A stretch of 64,000 nt of DNA from Chlorokybus atmophyticus. Its lineage: Eukaryota; Streptophyta; Chlorokybophyceae; Chlorokybales; Chlorokybaceae. The notes below the pieces were generated by a model. The model made no database searches, had not been told where the DNA came from, and was given only the letters and a program-made list of their open reading frames with translations. Position numbers and translations under genes: made by a program. The stretch is from contig RHPI01003124.1 of assembly GCA_009103225.1 (NCBI GenBank), positions 401,440-465,439 on the forward strand, written 5' to 3'. Numbering within the stretch: position 1 is the stretch's first letter; every line of letters begins with the position of its first letter. Below are positions 23,182 to 35,800 of this stretch, piece after piece.

Positions 23182-25174
23182 ATGACAAGTAGATACATGC
23201 CGCCGGCAATGCGCAGAGCTGCCATCAGCAATACATTATTTCAATGGGACGATGGCAGGACGCACCGAGCTGCAAACGAGCAGGATGAGAACGCCAACGA
23301 CACAACACTCGTCGCCTCATCAGCTGAGTGTGTCATACAGGATATGCAACAACCGACAGCAACAGCTGCAGCTGCGGCTATGCTGCCTGCGCTGCCCGCA
23401 AGCATCATTCAGCAAAGCTCCAGCCAGCAAAGCACCCAATGGGCGCAGTTTCCACGCGTCGCAGCATTGCTTCAGCGTCTAAGTCGGGTACGTTGCGCTT
23501 GCACTTACATGTGATTTTGTACACGCTGGGATATGTGCAGGGTCCTTTCTATAGAATGTACACTGATGATTGTGTTGTGTGTGTGGCTCTGTTGGTTTGA
23601 ATGTGACTACATAATGATGCAGCTTGACATGAAGATGCACACTTGTGTGTTAGCGTGCAGAACTGAACCAGCAGCAAACAGATCACACAAGTACAGCATA
23701 CACGTCATTTGTGGGTATCAACATGTTGCTGATAGCCTGCTATGCCAGGATTCGAGGTTGAAGAACCACACGCCATTGGCGCTGCTCAACGAGTACGCTG
23801 CCAAGGAGCACATCGAGTTGTCTTACGACATAGCTGCAGACACCTCTTGCGGCTATCGTGTCACGTCCCGCATGAGGCTACCGCAAGCTCCTATGAAGGT
23901 TATTGAAGGCGTGGGCAGAGGGCGATCAAAGGCCGCAGCAAAGCAAGAATGCGCTGTATGTACACTCCAAACAGTGCTTGAAATACTACCCGATGGAGAG
24001 TTCCTCAAGTGGCATCTCAAGGACATACCAGACTTTGGTGTAGATGATGGTACGGTCAACAGCATGGACAATGTGCTGAGCGCTCTGCGCGAGAGCGCAC
24101 AACAAGCGGATGAGCGCAATAGTCAAGAGCCTCCTTGGCATCAGAGCATACCCCTTCGTGACAGCGAAGCCGTCGATGCTGACCCAAAAACTTGGTCCGA
24201 CTTCCCGTATGTGGCCGCGCTGATGCAAAGACTACAAGTGGTAAGTGGGATATTATCTGGTCATGTCTGGAATCCTTGTCAAAAACATACAGACATAAGA
24301 CTATTAAGTACAGTGTGTTGTCACTGAGCTGTTTGCTGAGTCAGTATATTTGTTGTAGAACCCTCGGTTGAAGGACAAGACTCCATTGGCACTGCTACAC
24401 GAGTACGTCGCCAAGAACCACCAGGACGTGGATTACTCTACAGTGGACGACAGCGCCATTGGTCCTTACACGGTCACCGCCACGATCGGTTCTCATGGTG
24501 TCGCCACAATCGCTATCACGGGCTCTGGCCGCGGCCGCAACAAAGTCAAGGCCAAGCAAGCTGCCGCGGCCGCCGCGCTCGAACAGCTCCTTCAGCGAGT
24601 GCCGTCCTCGGCAGAGGAGCTCTCCAAACCTTCATCAAGCAAGACGCAAAAGTTCCTCGATCGCATGGCCAATGCCCATACGGGTCTCGGGTTTGGGCGC
24701 GATGGAGCGTACAGAAGCCATCGCAGCGATCTAGCCAGCTGGCGAGGGCGTTCTCAATCCACACCTCAGTTTGTTTCTCCTCGCTTTGAGCCCAGATTCC
24801 TATACAAGGCGGATATTGATCGAGCGGGCACTGTGGCATCAAAGACACAGCAGGATTACAGCTGCACTTACAACCAGTACTATGCCACCGGCGCCGGTCT
24901 TGGCTTTAGTGATGCAGCCGCTGACACGTCATACCATCAACCCGCACAGCAACAGCAGCCCGCACAGCAGCAGTATTACTACAGCGATCCTGCCGCTGCT
25001 GCATACAGCCAGCAGTATGCGACGGTAGCGCAGGACATGGCTGCGTGGCCGGCCCTCGGAAACACTCCACCTTCATATGCTGTAAGTGGGCAACATTACG
25101 CTACTGCGCCTGTGCAAGCTCAGCAGCAGCAGGCTTCCAGCTACCAGTACACCTATCAGTATCAGTACCAGTAG
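23182..25174 (+). CDS. RNA-binding protein with two dsRBDs and a Q/Y-rich tail
   Basis: Three exons, 23182-23487, 23749-24240 and 24359-25174, phase 0 throughout (537 aa). Each of the last two begins with a double-stranded RNA-binding domain of the alpha-beta-beta-beta-alpha type: RLKNHTPLALLNEYAAKEHI...VGRGRSKAAAKQE (about 104-175) and RLKDKTPLALLHEYVAKNHQ...GSGRGRNKVKAKQ (about 268-345). The conserved basic KxxAK-type loops are present. The N-terminus (MTSRYMPPAMRRA) resembles the short motif at the start of some RNA-binding proteins. The last ~130 residues are rich in Gln, Tyr and Ala (QYYYSDPAAAAYSQQY), a low-complexity, prion-like tail. Likely roles are dsRNA sensing, microRNA processing or mRNA localisation; I cannot choose. 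A GTAAGT inside exon 3 (near 25082) could be an alternative donor. An in-frame Met upstream at 23056 was not chosen because its leader looks like intron. Confidence 0.87.
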
Positions 25175-27270
25175 TGCCTTTGCGATGACCCACCCATCTG
25201 GCGTCGTCCAGTCAGACCTAGTCAATACTGGAGTTTGTGGCGGCTTTAACAGGTGCGTCTCCTCGCGTGTTTGCAATTGTTGTGGTGTCTCATGCGTCAT
25301 GCGATTAGTTTTTTGCGGTAATGTTGCTGTGCTTGTCAAGGTCGAGTTCAAGAAGTGCGTATGCTCATGATAGTCCTTGCCAACTCGACTACCCAAGTCA
25401 GGCCAGGTGGGTGTTCAGCCGGTTCAGTGCCGATGCGGTCACCAAGCAACAAACAAAGACTCTCGACTTGCTTTTGGGTTAATTGGTTGGTGTCATGCAT
25501 ACTCTTTGAACCTCATGTCGCTGTATGATGGAGTAATGTGCGCATAACCCAACCATTGTATTTATTAACTACTAACTTGTGGCTATGTCAGGCAACCTGT
25601 GTGGAAGCGGGTGATTATGGTTTGTCAATGCGCCTTGCAAACATCAAGTCTCTATGAAGGTTATACCGCTGCTCGTCTACTGACCTGCGTTGGTATCATC
25701 CGCGCAAGGGTGAATTGCTATGACAAGCAGGCACTGAACAGTCAAATGTTGCACTGTGCATTATGCTATTGTACACGGCAATGTAGCACACAAGTTGTGA
25801 GTGCACATATGGAGAATCATGTGACTTACGCTAGTGGCAAAGCAACATGATGTGTAGTTCACATCATGCACGTGCATTGTGAGTGTGAGTGTGAGTGCAC
25901 ATGCTTATAAGTCAGTATACATATGCACGCGTGAAGTGCAGCTGCATATGCATATTGATGTGATATGCATGTCACAGCATGTATGAGCAATGATGATACA
26001 TGGCATGATGTCACATCATGTCAGGTGATGTGTCATACATCAGTAGCACGGTGCTATGGCTGTTCAAGCACTGTACAATGCTAATCAATATGAACGGAAA
26101 GTGATGCGGCACATGGTCACGTCAAGGCATTGTGCAGTGCTGGGCGTCAAGGCTATTGTGAGCACACGTTCCCAAAGGCATGTGCCCCCTCAAGGATAAC
26201 GTGTGGCCAAGTGGGAAGGCATTGGGAAGAGGATTGGACCGCTAGGTTAGCAAGACCGCTTGTGAGCGTGTTCAAGGAACGTTGACATGCTCAAGGAAGA
26301 CACAACAGTTGTTGTGCACATTGGGGATGATGGCGGCACTGTGGTGCACGCCTCGGCTGAGCTCCAATAAGGTCTTTCCACCTACTTAGTATGGGGTACT
26401 TGGTGTTCCTGTTGAAGGGGCCTTCCCCGGCTCTGTTGGGTGGGTACATGTGAGAGAGGTGCGGGAGCTAAGTGGGGGCTATCATGTCAGGAGGACACCG
26501 TAGTGGGGACTCTAAGCTGCACCATGAAGTGCTCACCGCTCCGGAGTGCAAGGGAGCATGTTTCTTGACCTCCCTCTGCCTGTGTCTGTCTCCCTCTCCA
26601 CTAAGGGAGCAGTGTGCATGCGTATGTGCATGAGTGCATAGCAGACATGTGTGTCTACCATGTGTGCGGACTTGTGCACATAGTTCATGTGTTGTGCACC
26701 TATGATTGGTTCATGTACATATGTGCATGATGCATTAGCCATATGCTTATGCACGCACTGGATAGTCGATTGAACTGAGCCTTAGCAGGCACAGTCTTTC
26801 AACAACGCTAATGGGCAATTGCTATTGCCCATTAGCGTTGAATGTCCCGTAGCAACAGCATTACCGACCAGCGTGTATAGCATACACTACACGTTACACA
26901 GTTGGTTGTTATGACCTACCACACAGTCGTGGCCATTTGCAGTGTATTTACTTCTCAAGGCCAGGCTTCGACAACCTACCAATGTGATCCTGCATGACGT
27001 GGTTGCAATAGTTATGAGCGGGAATCGCACATTTCAGCGCTATATCAACTTGTTAACCAAGCACACTCTTATTTACTTAATTTGGCTGCATACGTATTAT
27101 CTATACTATACCAAGTCGTTGCTATTGACTAACAGCTGCTTGGCTCGGAGTACACCACTTCACCCAACTCTTGCAATGTTGCACATGAAAGCCTTGCTGC
27201 TGTTTAACACACTTAGCCTGTGCAACAGCTGACTGTCCACCTCAAGGCCGGATGCAGTTGTACAAACCCT
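25175..27270. other. Intergenic, no gene recognised
   Basis: Rich in ATG/CAT palindromic words, for example about 25970-26040, and a perfect hairpin at 26803-26840. No exon with homology was seen. 26900-27240 is moderately AT-rich. Confidence 0.5.
26803..26840. repeat. Perfect hairpin, 17 bp arms, 4 nt loop
   Basis: 26803-26819 (CAACGCTAATGGGCAAT) is the exact reverse complement of 26824-26840; the loop is TGCT. There is no T run after it and no gene end nearby, so it is not an obvious terminator. Confidence 0.88.
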
Positions 27271-30200
27271 TTATTTCTCAGGTATAACCTCAGAGTAGGA
27301 GCACTCAATGCCGACATCACGCTCGCTCCCATGGGACTTGTCAGGAGGTGGTTTAACCGACCAGGAATGCCTCCTCATCGTCGGTGACATGCTTTTTTTC
27401 CGGTCAACCCGCGTAGAGCATATATGACGGACTGGTTGAGCACGCTCAGAGCGAAGCTGGACCGCGCGGTGTTGAGAGGCTTCTGGGTTGTCAAAAAGAC
27501 AACAACCAAGCTGGGAGTCGCAGTACGGGTGGAACAACTCAACGACGTTGCTGATGGCCCCGGTAGAGGTGAGTGTTCCGCCAGCAACCCACACCTGAGG
27601 GCCAGCACGCGTAACCACAGTGACCACCGCGGCTTTGCGCCTGGGGAACCGCATGCCGGTATATCTGTACTCCTTGGCTGGCGGCTGCTTGCTGCCCCTG
27701 GCCGGCATCGCATCCATGGAGATGTCCCGGCTTGGTGCGGTCCGGTGGGAAGAATCACACGTCGTTGTTACCTATTTGGGCGTACATGCTGTCAAAGTTC
27801 ACGATGACCGTGTCCGACGTCCGCGGCAGAACCTGCCAGCCGGCCGCGCGGTTGTTGAAGTCCAAGCATTCCACCCTCCTGCTCAAGCGGTAGGGACCCA
27901 ACGCGCAAATCCGCGAACCCACTGTGTACGTGTAAGAAGTCGCAAGGTGACCATCGTTATATATCAACATGGTATGTATGTATGTGATATGATAGGTACA
28001 CGAGTATGCTATGGTCACTGGGGGCACTTACACTGCATGCCCTCGGCAGGCGATATTCATGGGAGGAACATGCGCAAGCCTTCCAGGGTTTTGTTCATCG
28101 TTCTTCAAGATCTGGACGACTGTGCTCGGCGCTGCCGCAGGCGTACCGCTTTGCACAAAGTAGCAGCGGCCGCTGGTTGTGATGGCTGTCGCGGCTCCGG
28201 ACCGGACTGGGCTCGGAGACAGCGGCTGCTATAAGGTACAACCAGTCTGCAGGTCCAGAAGGTATGCCTGATTTGCGTTGTTGCCGTTCCCACCATCTAT
28301 CAGCAGGTTGGAGCCACACTGGGCGGCGCTGAACGCAACCGGTGCTACTGGCAGGGTGTTGAGTAGGGGTGACCATGTTGCCTATGGCAGAGAAGTGAAG
28401 TCAGAGTGTGTACACAGTCAAGGTTGTCAACTGTAAGACGACTTCCAAACAACCGCAAGTACGCAGCAGCACCATCCCAGTAGTTAGATCATGATGTGGG
28501 TTGCTTTGCTGTTTCTTACCGGCGTGGTTGGCTGGGTGATGGCAGGGAATTGAGTGTTAGGGCTGAGAACGGGCAGTGTTGCCGTCACACCCACCACACT
28601 CAGGCCTGCCAGTGAAGTCAGCTGGCTGCATCAGTACCAGCTGGAAGGGCCACCCACCACAGCGAAGTGGAAATGCAAACAGCAAAGCACAGCGCTGCAG
28701 AATTTACATTGAACATACAGTTGACCTGCGAGTTGTGCACAAAGGCCACTTTGATTTTGTCACCTGTAGCATTGATTGCTGTAGCGTGAGCTGGGAGGGC
28801 TGATCGTCAATGGTTGCATTGGCCTCGATGATGATTTGCTGCACCACGGGGCCATCTGCAGCAACCACATCAAGTCAGTTTCGCAAAGGCACTCTGTGGC
28901 AAGTGGCAAAACTCCAGGCAATCAATGCCTGCAGGTTAGGCACGATGAAAATGTACTTCGCTATGAGTGGTGCAGCGGAGTATCGGACGGCATAGAGCAC
29001 TGTTGCTCGACAGCTGTGAAGGACATGCTATCAGCACAGGAGTCAGAAACACTATGATGGTGCTGTTGACTCCTGTGCTGCAAAGGTGCTTGTGCACAGC
29101 AAGGAGGAAGGAATGACCACATAAGGTGTTGCAGATACCGCATAGCAGTGCTTACATGGCATCAGCTACTCTAGGACTCCTCGGAGGATCAGGATGTTCA
29201 ACGCTCTGGTCAGCTGCTCGTTCATAACTTGTGTGGGAGCAGATAGTGGTCCGTGAGAGTGATGTTGAGGTAACCATACAACGCCATGTAGCCATCATGT
29301 ATCGGAGGACAGCTTGGCTTGGCGTTGCCACATGTCTGCACTTACAACAAACCTCGTTTAGCTGGTGACTGCAAATCTGCGCGTGCATGCATTGCCATTG
29401 CACGCTCAGTAGTGGCCCATCACCGTTTGCAAAAACTGGCGTGGCGTTGTGCTGTCCAAAAGCAGGCGTCTGCGCCCATTCCGGCATTGCAGCTCTTCTG
29501 CAAATGTTTTGCACTCCTTTGCATCTGATGCATCAAACACTCCGGCTACAACAAAGTCAACAATGGCGGACTTCACGCAGCATGTAAGCAACTGTGTTTG
29601 GCCAGGGGCTGGCGCTGCCCTTGGGGCCGAAGCATGGGCAGAGTTGAATCACAGAACAACCTGTAGAATCCACAGTCTGTGCACAGAGCGTGTGTGAGCG
29701 TCTCAACCAGCGCTTGTATGCGCACAGTCATCAGGGGCAGATAGTACTACTGTACTATTGTAGTACACTTAATGCTTTCAGGCCATCCTCGTATACCGCA
29801 TGGCTAGCACTGCTTACATCACATGCTACAGTACCTCATCTGCGGGCGTTTGCGGGCATTGGTCTTTGGGGTTGGGAATGCCATCAGAGTCGTTGTTATT
29901 GGCTGCACGTGTCATGTCATACGGATCAGCATGCAACATGGACAGAATGCGCATCCATATCCAGCTTCTTATGCAGTGGCTGTGCTGTTGCTGTGTTGCA
30001 GAAAGGTATTACCGCTACGGAAAGCCTCAATCGAGTCAGTCAAACCATACCCGGTCTCGAAGTCGAGACCTGGAGGGCCCATATCGATGCCAGCGGTTCG
30101 CAGGGCTCCATACATATCAGCAGCCTGCAGAGGCTCTGATGATGACATTGCAGCTGTGCATGTTATTTGCTGGAGATGACACGCACACACGTCTGCATGC

Positions 30201-30623
30201 AGGCGTTCCACCAACATGCGCAGCAACGCACCGTCAGATTGGGCGACACCGACAACATCAAAGCTGCTGCTGCTCCCAAGTGCGGGGCAGCGGCACTTGT
30301 GCCAATAAAGCTGGGAAGAATGCATGGTTCCAGAATGTCAGCTGTCACGCCAATAGAAAAGAAGGATACGTCTGCACCGCTCGGCTACTAGTACTGCTCA
30401 TTTGGCGTCTCATACCCTGTGTAACAAGGCTGTGCAGTAGATACATTGGCTTACCACTAGCAGGTACTTCATTCTCTTGGGCCGGATGGGCCGGATTCCC
30501 GTTGAGGACAATCTCCAAATACACCAAGCATGGCACCTCCTCATCAGGAGAGCAGGAGTTTGTAAGCACTTCGAAGGCATCTCCCGACTTGAGGTTGTCC
30601 TCCTCGCTGCCTGCAAGCGCAAC
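27271..30623 (-). CDS. Secreted-type subtilase (S8)-TSP3-kelch protein, partial and possibly broken
   Basis: Phase-compatible exons: 30623-30455, 30371-30232 (IGTSAAAPHLG, the catalytic Ser box of S8 subtilases), 30124-30013 (GIDMGPPGLDFETGYGL, end of the S8 domain) and 29902-29835 (NNNDSDGIPNPKDQCP, a thrombospondin type 3 Ca-binding repeat). Next is an exon from about 29655 with TGCSVIQLCPCFGP, then unclear exons at 29300-28980. The series continues with 28855-28764, 28621-28520, 28381-28032, 27878-27772 and 27677-27271. The last ones hold kelch-like strands (QVWVAGGTLTSTGA, VECLDFNNRAAGWQVLP). The catalytic Asp and His are not seen and would lie further upstream. Two breaks are visible: a frame change at about 29560 and an in-frame TAG at 28229-28231. 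Each coincides with a possible mini-intron (31 and 36 nt, GT...AG). An AATAAA overlaps the stop at 27271. Subtilase plus TSP3 is a layout best known from bacteria. Whether this is one gene or two is unsure. Confidence 0.55.
28031..28299. repeat. Source copy of the 269 bp duplicated block
   Basis: Lies inside the kelch-gene exon 28381-28032. Its lower edge coincides, within one base, with the exon's splice donor. Identical by eye to 21968-22236. Confidence 0.9.
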
Positions 30624-30711
30624 CTGCGCAAAATGGTGTCAATACCGAGCACTAATGTTACTTCACAAGAACCGTCGCCGCTGTCCTCGTGGACATCCTT
30701 GTGGTTGTTCC

Positions 30712-30751
30712 CCTGCCTGCTCTACCGCGGACCGCCAGTAGAGCAGGCAGG
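30712..30751. repeat. Perfect hairpin, 14 bp arms, 12 nt loop
   Basis: 30712-30725 (CCTGCCTGCTCTAC) is the reverse complement of 30738-30751. It lies just upstream of the recognised part of the subtilase gene. Confidence 0.8.
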
Positions 30752-32802
30752 AGCATGCGCACTGCATCATGTGCTAGTCTCGTCGCGCTAATGGACGAAA
30801 CCAATGCATTTCCCGGCCGATGAGCGACTGCCTCAGCAGTATTACTTCAAGCTACCTACCGGTACTTGCCTAACAGCTGCTAGCAGCTGGGCGCGGCCAG
30901 GCAGCCGCTAAGTGCCAAACAGTTTGATAAGGCGGCCCGCAAACTGCCGAAAGAATGACCAGCTTCTCCCCTAGTAGCGACCTTATGCTAGCAGCGACCT
31001 TGTGTATTTAGCATTGGCATGCAGTAAAATTGTAACCAGTTGTGCATCCCGCGCTCTGCTGTGGGCGGCAAGCTACGCAATAAGGCGCCAGCGCGCTATA
31101 TTTGGACATATGCACATGGCTACCTTGCAGAACACCCTATGTTTACTAATGCTTGCTAATGGCGCCATCACGCACCTGAAGGGACGTATCCCGTATCCCG
31201 AAACGTCAACTCAACCGGTCGGCTTCTACCGCAACACGGCCATGACGAAGCATGAGAGGGTTGAGCTGCGCAGATTACGCAATTATCTAAGTACATAATA
31301 ACAATCTGCCCTGTGCATTCCCCCTGGCACATGAACAAGTCACCATCGCACGTGAAAACACGGAACATCTTGAGTTGAAGAAACTCCAGACCAGATGCTT
31401 GTCCCGTTTTTGATAAGGAAAGGCAAGACACAAGCACTCTGGCTCACTGGTGCCAAAGAGGTTTTTGCAACTTCAATACCACCTTCCAAGCAGCCGGCGG
31501 CCGCGGTGAGGGCGCGAATAAGGTGGGCGGCATCAGGGGTGGGCGTGTTCGTGCGGGAGAGAGCCTAGTTAGGCTACTTAACGAAGATTTAAGGACAGTG
31601 TTGGTTGTTCTGGTGGGTGGGCGGTATGGTGGGTTGCAATTGGCTGGCATTGCTGGCATGATAGATGCAGCCGCTTGACTATCACATGTACAGGAAGCAG
31701 TGCGCATGGTGGCGGTGACCGTGGCAGTAAGTGTTTTATTTGGCTGCGGCGGTGAGATTAGCTATGACGACGAGGACATGGATGCTGTGATGTGTCATGC
31801 GTGAAGGTGAGCTTTCGTCAACAGCACCCACTTGCTGTGACCGTACGGCCTGGTTCAAGCGCATGGTTGTGAGCACTGTTAGCATGCCCGCTTAGCAGAT
31901 TTGGTACATCGAACTATGATATGCGAGGGTTCTGGTCTGCTATCGTTGCGCTTGCAACTCAGTTGGCTGCGTTGTCGTGTCGCACTGTCTGTAACAGTCG
32001 AGGCCAAGTTTCATAGTTTTAGGACGTTTTTTGGCCCATTTATCGAGCACCACGTTTTCATGACTTGTGGCAGATTTTGGCGAGTTATGAGTCTGCCACG
32101 GATATCGACCGGGGCCCCATGACCAGTCCGGAAAGGTGCCAGAAAACGGAGGGCCAGTCGAGAAGGGCTCGACCAGATTTCTGGAAGGGCCTGGCGCCAA
32201 GTAGTATAACTTGACCATATGAGCACCTCATCAGGAGATCTTTGGAGCCTAAGAAAGGTCTAGAAGTATACTACAAGGTTCTGCAAAACATCTTAGCATC
32301 TAATTTTGTGTAGCACAGGAATCGTCGTAGATAGTAGCATGTGCAAACTGGTAGGTATAAAAGCGACATTCTACAATGTGCAATACAACCTTTGGCTCCC
32401 CAATCTCTGGTGTGCAAGCTTGGTGGTGGTTAGCAGGGGTTGCTAGCGTGTGTCCACTGGTGTGTGCCTGCTTGTGTGACGATCCAAGACGCTACACAAG
32501 TCGGTGTGTAGCTTCGAGCGCGTGCGTACGCGAGTGGCGGGGCGCGCGTGTGTGCTTGGCAGAGGGGGCAAGGTTCCGGTGTGAATACCGTGTCTTGGTG
32601 AGAGGGTTGTTGATTGGACCAACTCACAGGTGACAAGGCACGAGCACCGTCACACTATCGTTCAAGCGGCTTGAACGAAAATCAGTCATGCATGACATGC
32701 ATCTGGCTGTCAATAGCTTGGCACATGTGACTCTGCTGCTACCTTTGACTTTGCAGTGTTCCCGAGCTTTGTTAATGATGCTTGGCAACGCTTGACTGCA
32801 AC
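30752..32802. other. Mostly non-coding spacer
   Basis: Apart from the weak exon at 31448-31564, nothing coding is recognised. Stretches near 32000-32300 show no repeats or RNA features I can support. Confidence 0.45.
31448..31564 (-). CDS. Possible isolated coding exon
   Basis: 39 in-frame codons lie between an AG acceptor-like site (CTAACTAG) and a GTGAGC donor: ALSRTNTPTPDAAHLIRALT, then GCLEGGIEVAKTSLAP. The composition looks coding and both edges suit splicing in phase 0. It could belong to an upstream part of the subtilase gene or to a separate gene. No family is recognised. Confidence 0.3.
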
Positions 32803-35800
32803 ATGGGTCAAAGTCGAGCAATTGCGTCTCAGCAGGGCTGGTTCCTGCTGCTCTGCACGCTTTTACTACAGCTAGTAGCTGCTTTCCACTCAGCAGCAGC
32901 ACAAATGGGTAATGTAAACTGTAACCAACCAACCAACCAACCAACCCTGGAGCCACAACTGGTATGACCTTCTGTGCAACTCTTCTTTGCCCCGTGTGCA
33001 CAACCTCTGCAACACTTGCATACTAATGTTTGCTTGCAGTGAGGGCCTCTTCTAGCAGCCAATTGGCCACGGCTCTCGGTGATTGTTTGGTCCGGAGGGG
33101 AGGTTGTTGTCGTTGCGCATATTATTATAGCTTAGACATCGACAATGCGTTCCATTGTCATTATCAGAGGAGATCGGCAGCAACCGCAGCGGGTGCTCGG
33201 AAGCAGCAGTGGGGGTGCGGTGTTGTCGGTGGTGGTCGCAGCTGGGGACTTCCAGCTTCAGGACCTCCAGCTTTTTGACGTCAACTTAACAAGGGCGAGT
33301 TGTGCATTGTCGTGCTCAGTGTTATTAACAAATAGCTGAAATAGTAGAAGAACTACTTCAAGTAGTTCTACGCTAACAAGTTGTTAGCGTAAGTACAACG
33401 AGGTGTTATGACGACAGGCTTGACTTATGTGTGCAGGCTTCCTCTGCGGCCATTGTCAGTGCAGGAACAATCAGTACTTTATTGTGTTCATTTGTGTATA
33501 TTCAATCAAGATATGGTAGATTGTTTCTAACAAGTGTGCTGTTTTGCATGTAGCCATGTCTTGTGGCTGTTACATTGGTTTTGCTTCCTGCAGGGTGACA
33601 CAGGGGCTGCGGCACTTTACACCTCGGAATTGCGATGCTGGACACATCTGAGTTTTTGTGCAACAGTGCTGGTGCACCGGTAAGCTGAGGGCATGTGTAC
33701 ATGTCACATTGTGTGATTGGGTGTGTTCGCACCTTTGAGTCAGTGTTCAAGGAATGCATGTCCTTGCGATGGTGCACACGAACACAACATGCATTCAATT
33801 AGCGAGGTGTATGGACTGTAACTTTGTACAGTGACTGGTGAGAAGTAACTACATGGTGGCAACACACAAGGTAGTTGAGTTACCCGCATCGCATACTCGG
33901 GGCAGCACTCGTGGTTTTCTGCCCCACAATCTGCACGAGTGCATGCATCCGCCACTCAATGTGTGTGCAATTGACCGTGTGCATGTTAGGGGAGGTTTTA
34001 AGACACAGCTTTGTAGCGGTTACCTCAGCACAATCTGCTAAAAGCTCCATTGACCGGGCAACACTGACCAGTTGAAACCCTGTATCGTATGGTTCTTACA
34101 TTAACTTGTTGTGTTATGCTGTAGGCAACCAAAGGTGTTGTCGTCAATGAGGGGCGCATGAAGGTCACTGGGGGCAATGTCAGCAAATAAGCGCACCTAT
34201 GGGTGGGGCACTTTGGAACGGCAAATTGTCAGTACAAGACTCGAAGTTTACTGACAATACAGCGTCGGTAAGTAGGTTAAGACACTCGCATGTCAATGTG
34301 TGGAAAGTGCTGACGTTCCACCATCTAACTTCTGGCTTGCTTCACAGTTGGGTGCTTCAGGTGCCATTGTTACCAATAGCGCAGGCACCCTGACTGTTGA
34401 CAACAGCAACTTCACCAATAACATTAACAGTGCAAGTCAATCCGCCGGATCATTGTCGCTCAGTGCAAGTCGCTTTACAAACAACACCCAAGCCCCGGTG
34501 AGTAGCAGCTGCGAGCTGTGGCTGCTTCTTTGTAGCTGTCGCACCTCCAGAGCGACAAAAAGCTCATGATCATGCCTTGTTGTACTTGCAGATGGGTTCA
34601 GGAGTGCATACTGCATGAGGCTGGGCTACCAATTAAAGGTGCACGTTCATTAAAAGTAATGCTTCTTGTGACCTTGGCGATGGAGCCATTTATTCCAATA
34701 GACAGTTGCTAGACCTATTGGGGTCACAGTGCATTTGCAACATTGCGACTCTTGTAAATGTGTACGGATTGATGTGTTTACAACAGGGTCCTGTGCACTC
34801 AGTCTCCCAGGCTGGCAGTCCCTGCGTCTCTCCGCACTTGTGTCACAGCTTGTAAACTCACTCCATATGTTGGGTCTTGCTGGGCCGCTCTTGTTGTACA
34901 GGATGTGCAAACTCAACTTCGTCACACTACCGATATGCTCTGGCAACGCGATGTTACTCAGAAGAATTCGTCTTACATTTTTGCCTTTACTGCTGTATTC
35001 TTATGCGGGTCACGTCTGTGCTACAGCTTGGAGGTGCTTTATTACTAAAGGATGGCATAGCAAGCATCCGCCTGTACTTTCCAAACAAATACTGCGTATC
35101 AAGGCGGCGCTATCCACAATGACAATACGACGGTCTTGACGGATTGCAGTTTCACGGAAAACAATGCCTTAAATGTGGGTTTGGTTGCATCTTGTTGTAC
35201 ATGTGCGAATTTATGATAGCACCTTATGACAGTGCTTTACAGGCTGGAGGTGCTTTTGTGGGGCAATTCAATTCAATAATTGTGCGCTGTACTTTTATTA
35301 GCAATGCCTGCACTGACTTTTATGGTGGCGCAGTGTACTACTTATAAGAACCCGCGACCAACATCACCGACACTACCTTCAGGCACAATCGAGCCAATGC
35401 TGTAAGTCTATTGATCTGAGTGGCCGCAAGCGATGGCAAGAATTCATGTCTTATGTTGTAACAGCATTAGCGGCTGCTACCACTGACGTTGATTGTGCTA
35501 GCAGGGTGAAGGTGCAGTTTCCTTCGTTTCAAGCACCTGTAACATGAACAATGCCACTTTTGTCAACAATACAACTGTGATAAGTGCAACTACCAGGTGA
35601 TACTGCTTGGGTTAGGCTCACGAGCGCTCGTTCCTGTTGTATGCATGTTTCAACCAACACGCTTGCACATATGACAACCGGTCTGCGGTTCTCGAGGATT
35701 GCATTCGCAATGGAGATTAAGAGCAAGTCAAGCAGTGCAAAGCCGGGTAAGCTTAGCATCTCAGCCTGCACGTGCTTGAATGAAAGTTGCGACTCAGGTG

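Noticed and set aside
26803-26840. Rho-independent terminator
   Set aside because: The hairpin lacks a T run and a gene end, and the DNA is eukaryotic.
28229-30400. TAG as a sense codon (code change)
   Set aside because: Copine, POC5 and the dsRBD gene end cleanly at TAG at the expected length, so TAG is a stop here. The pair of TAGs near 30390 lies in an intron if the acceptor at 30372 is used.
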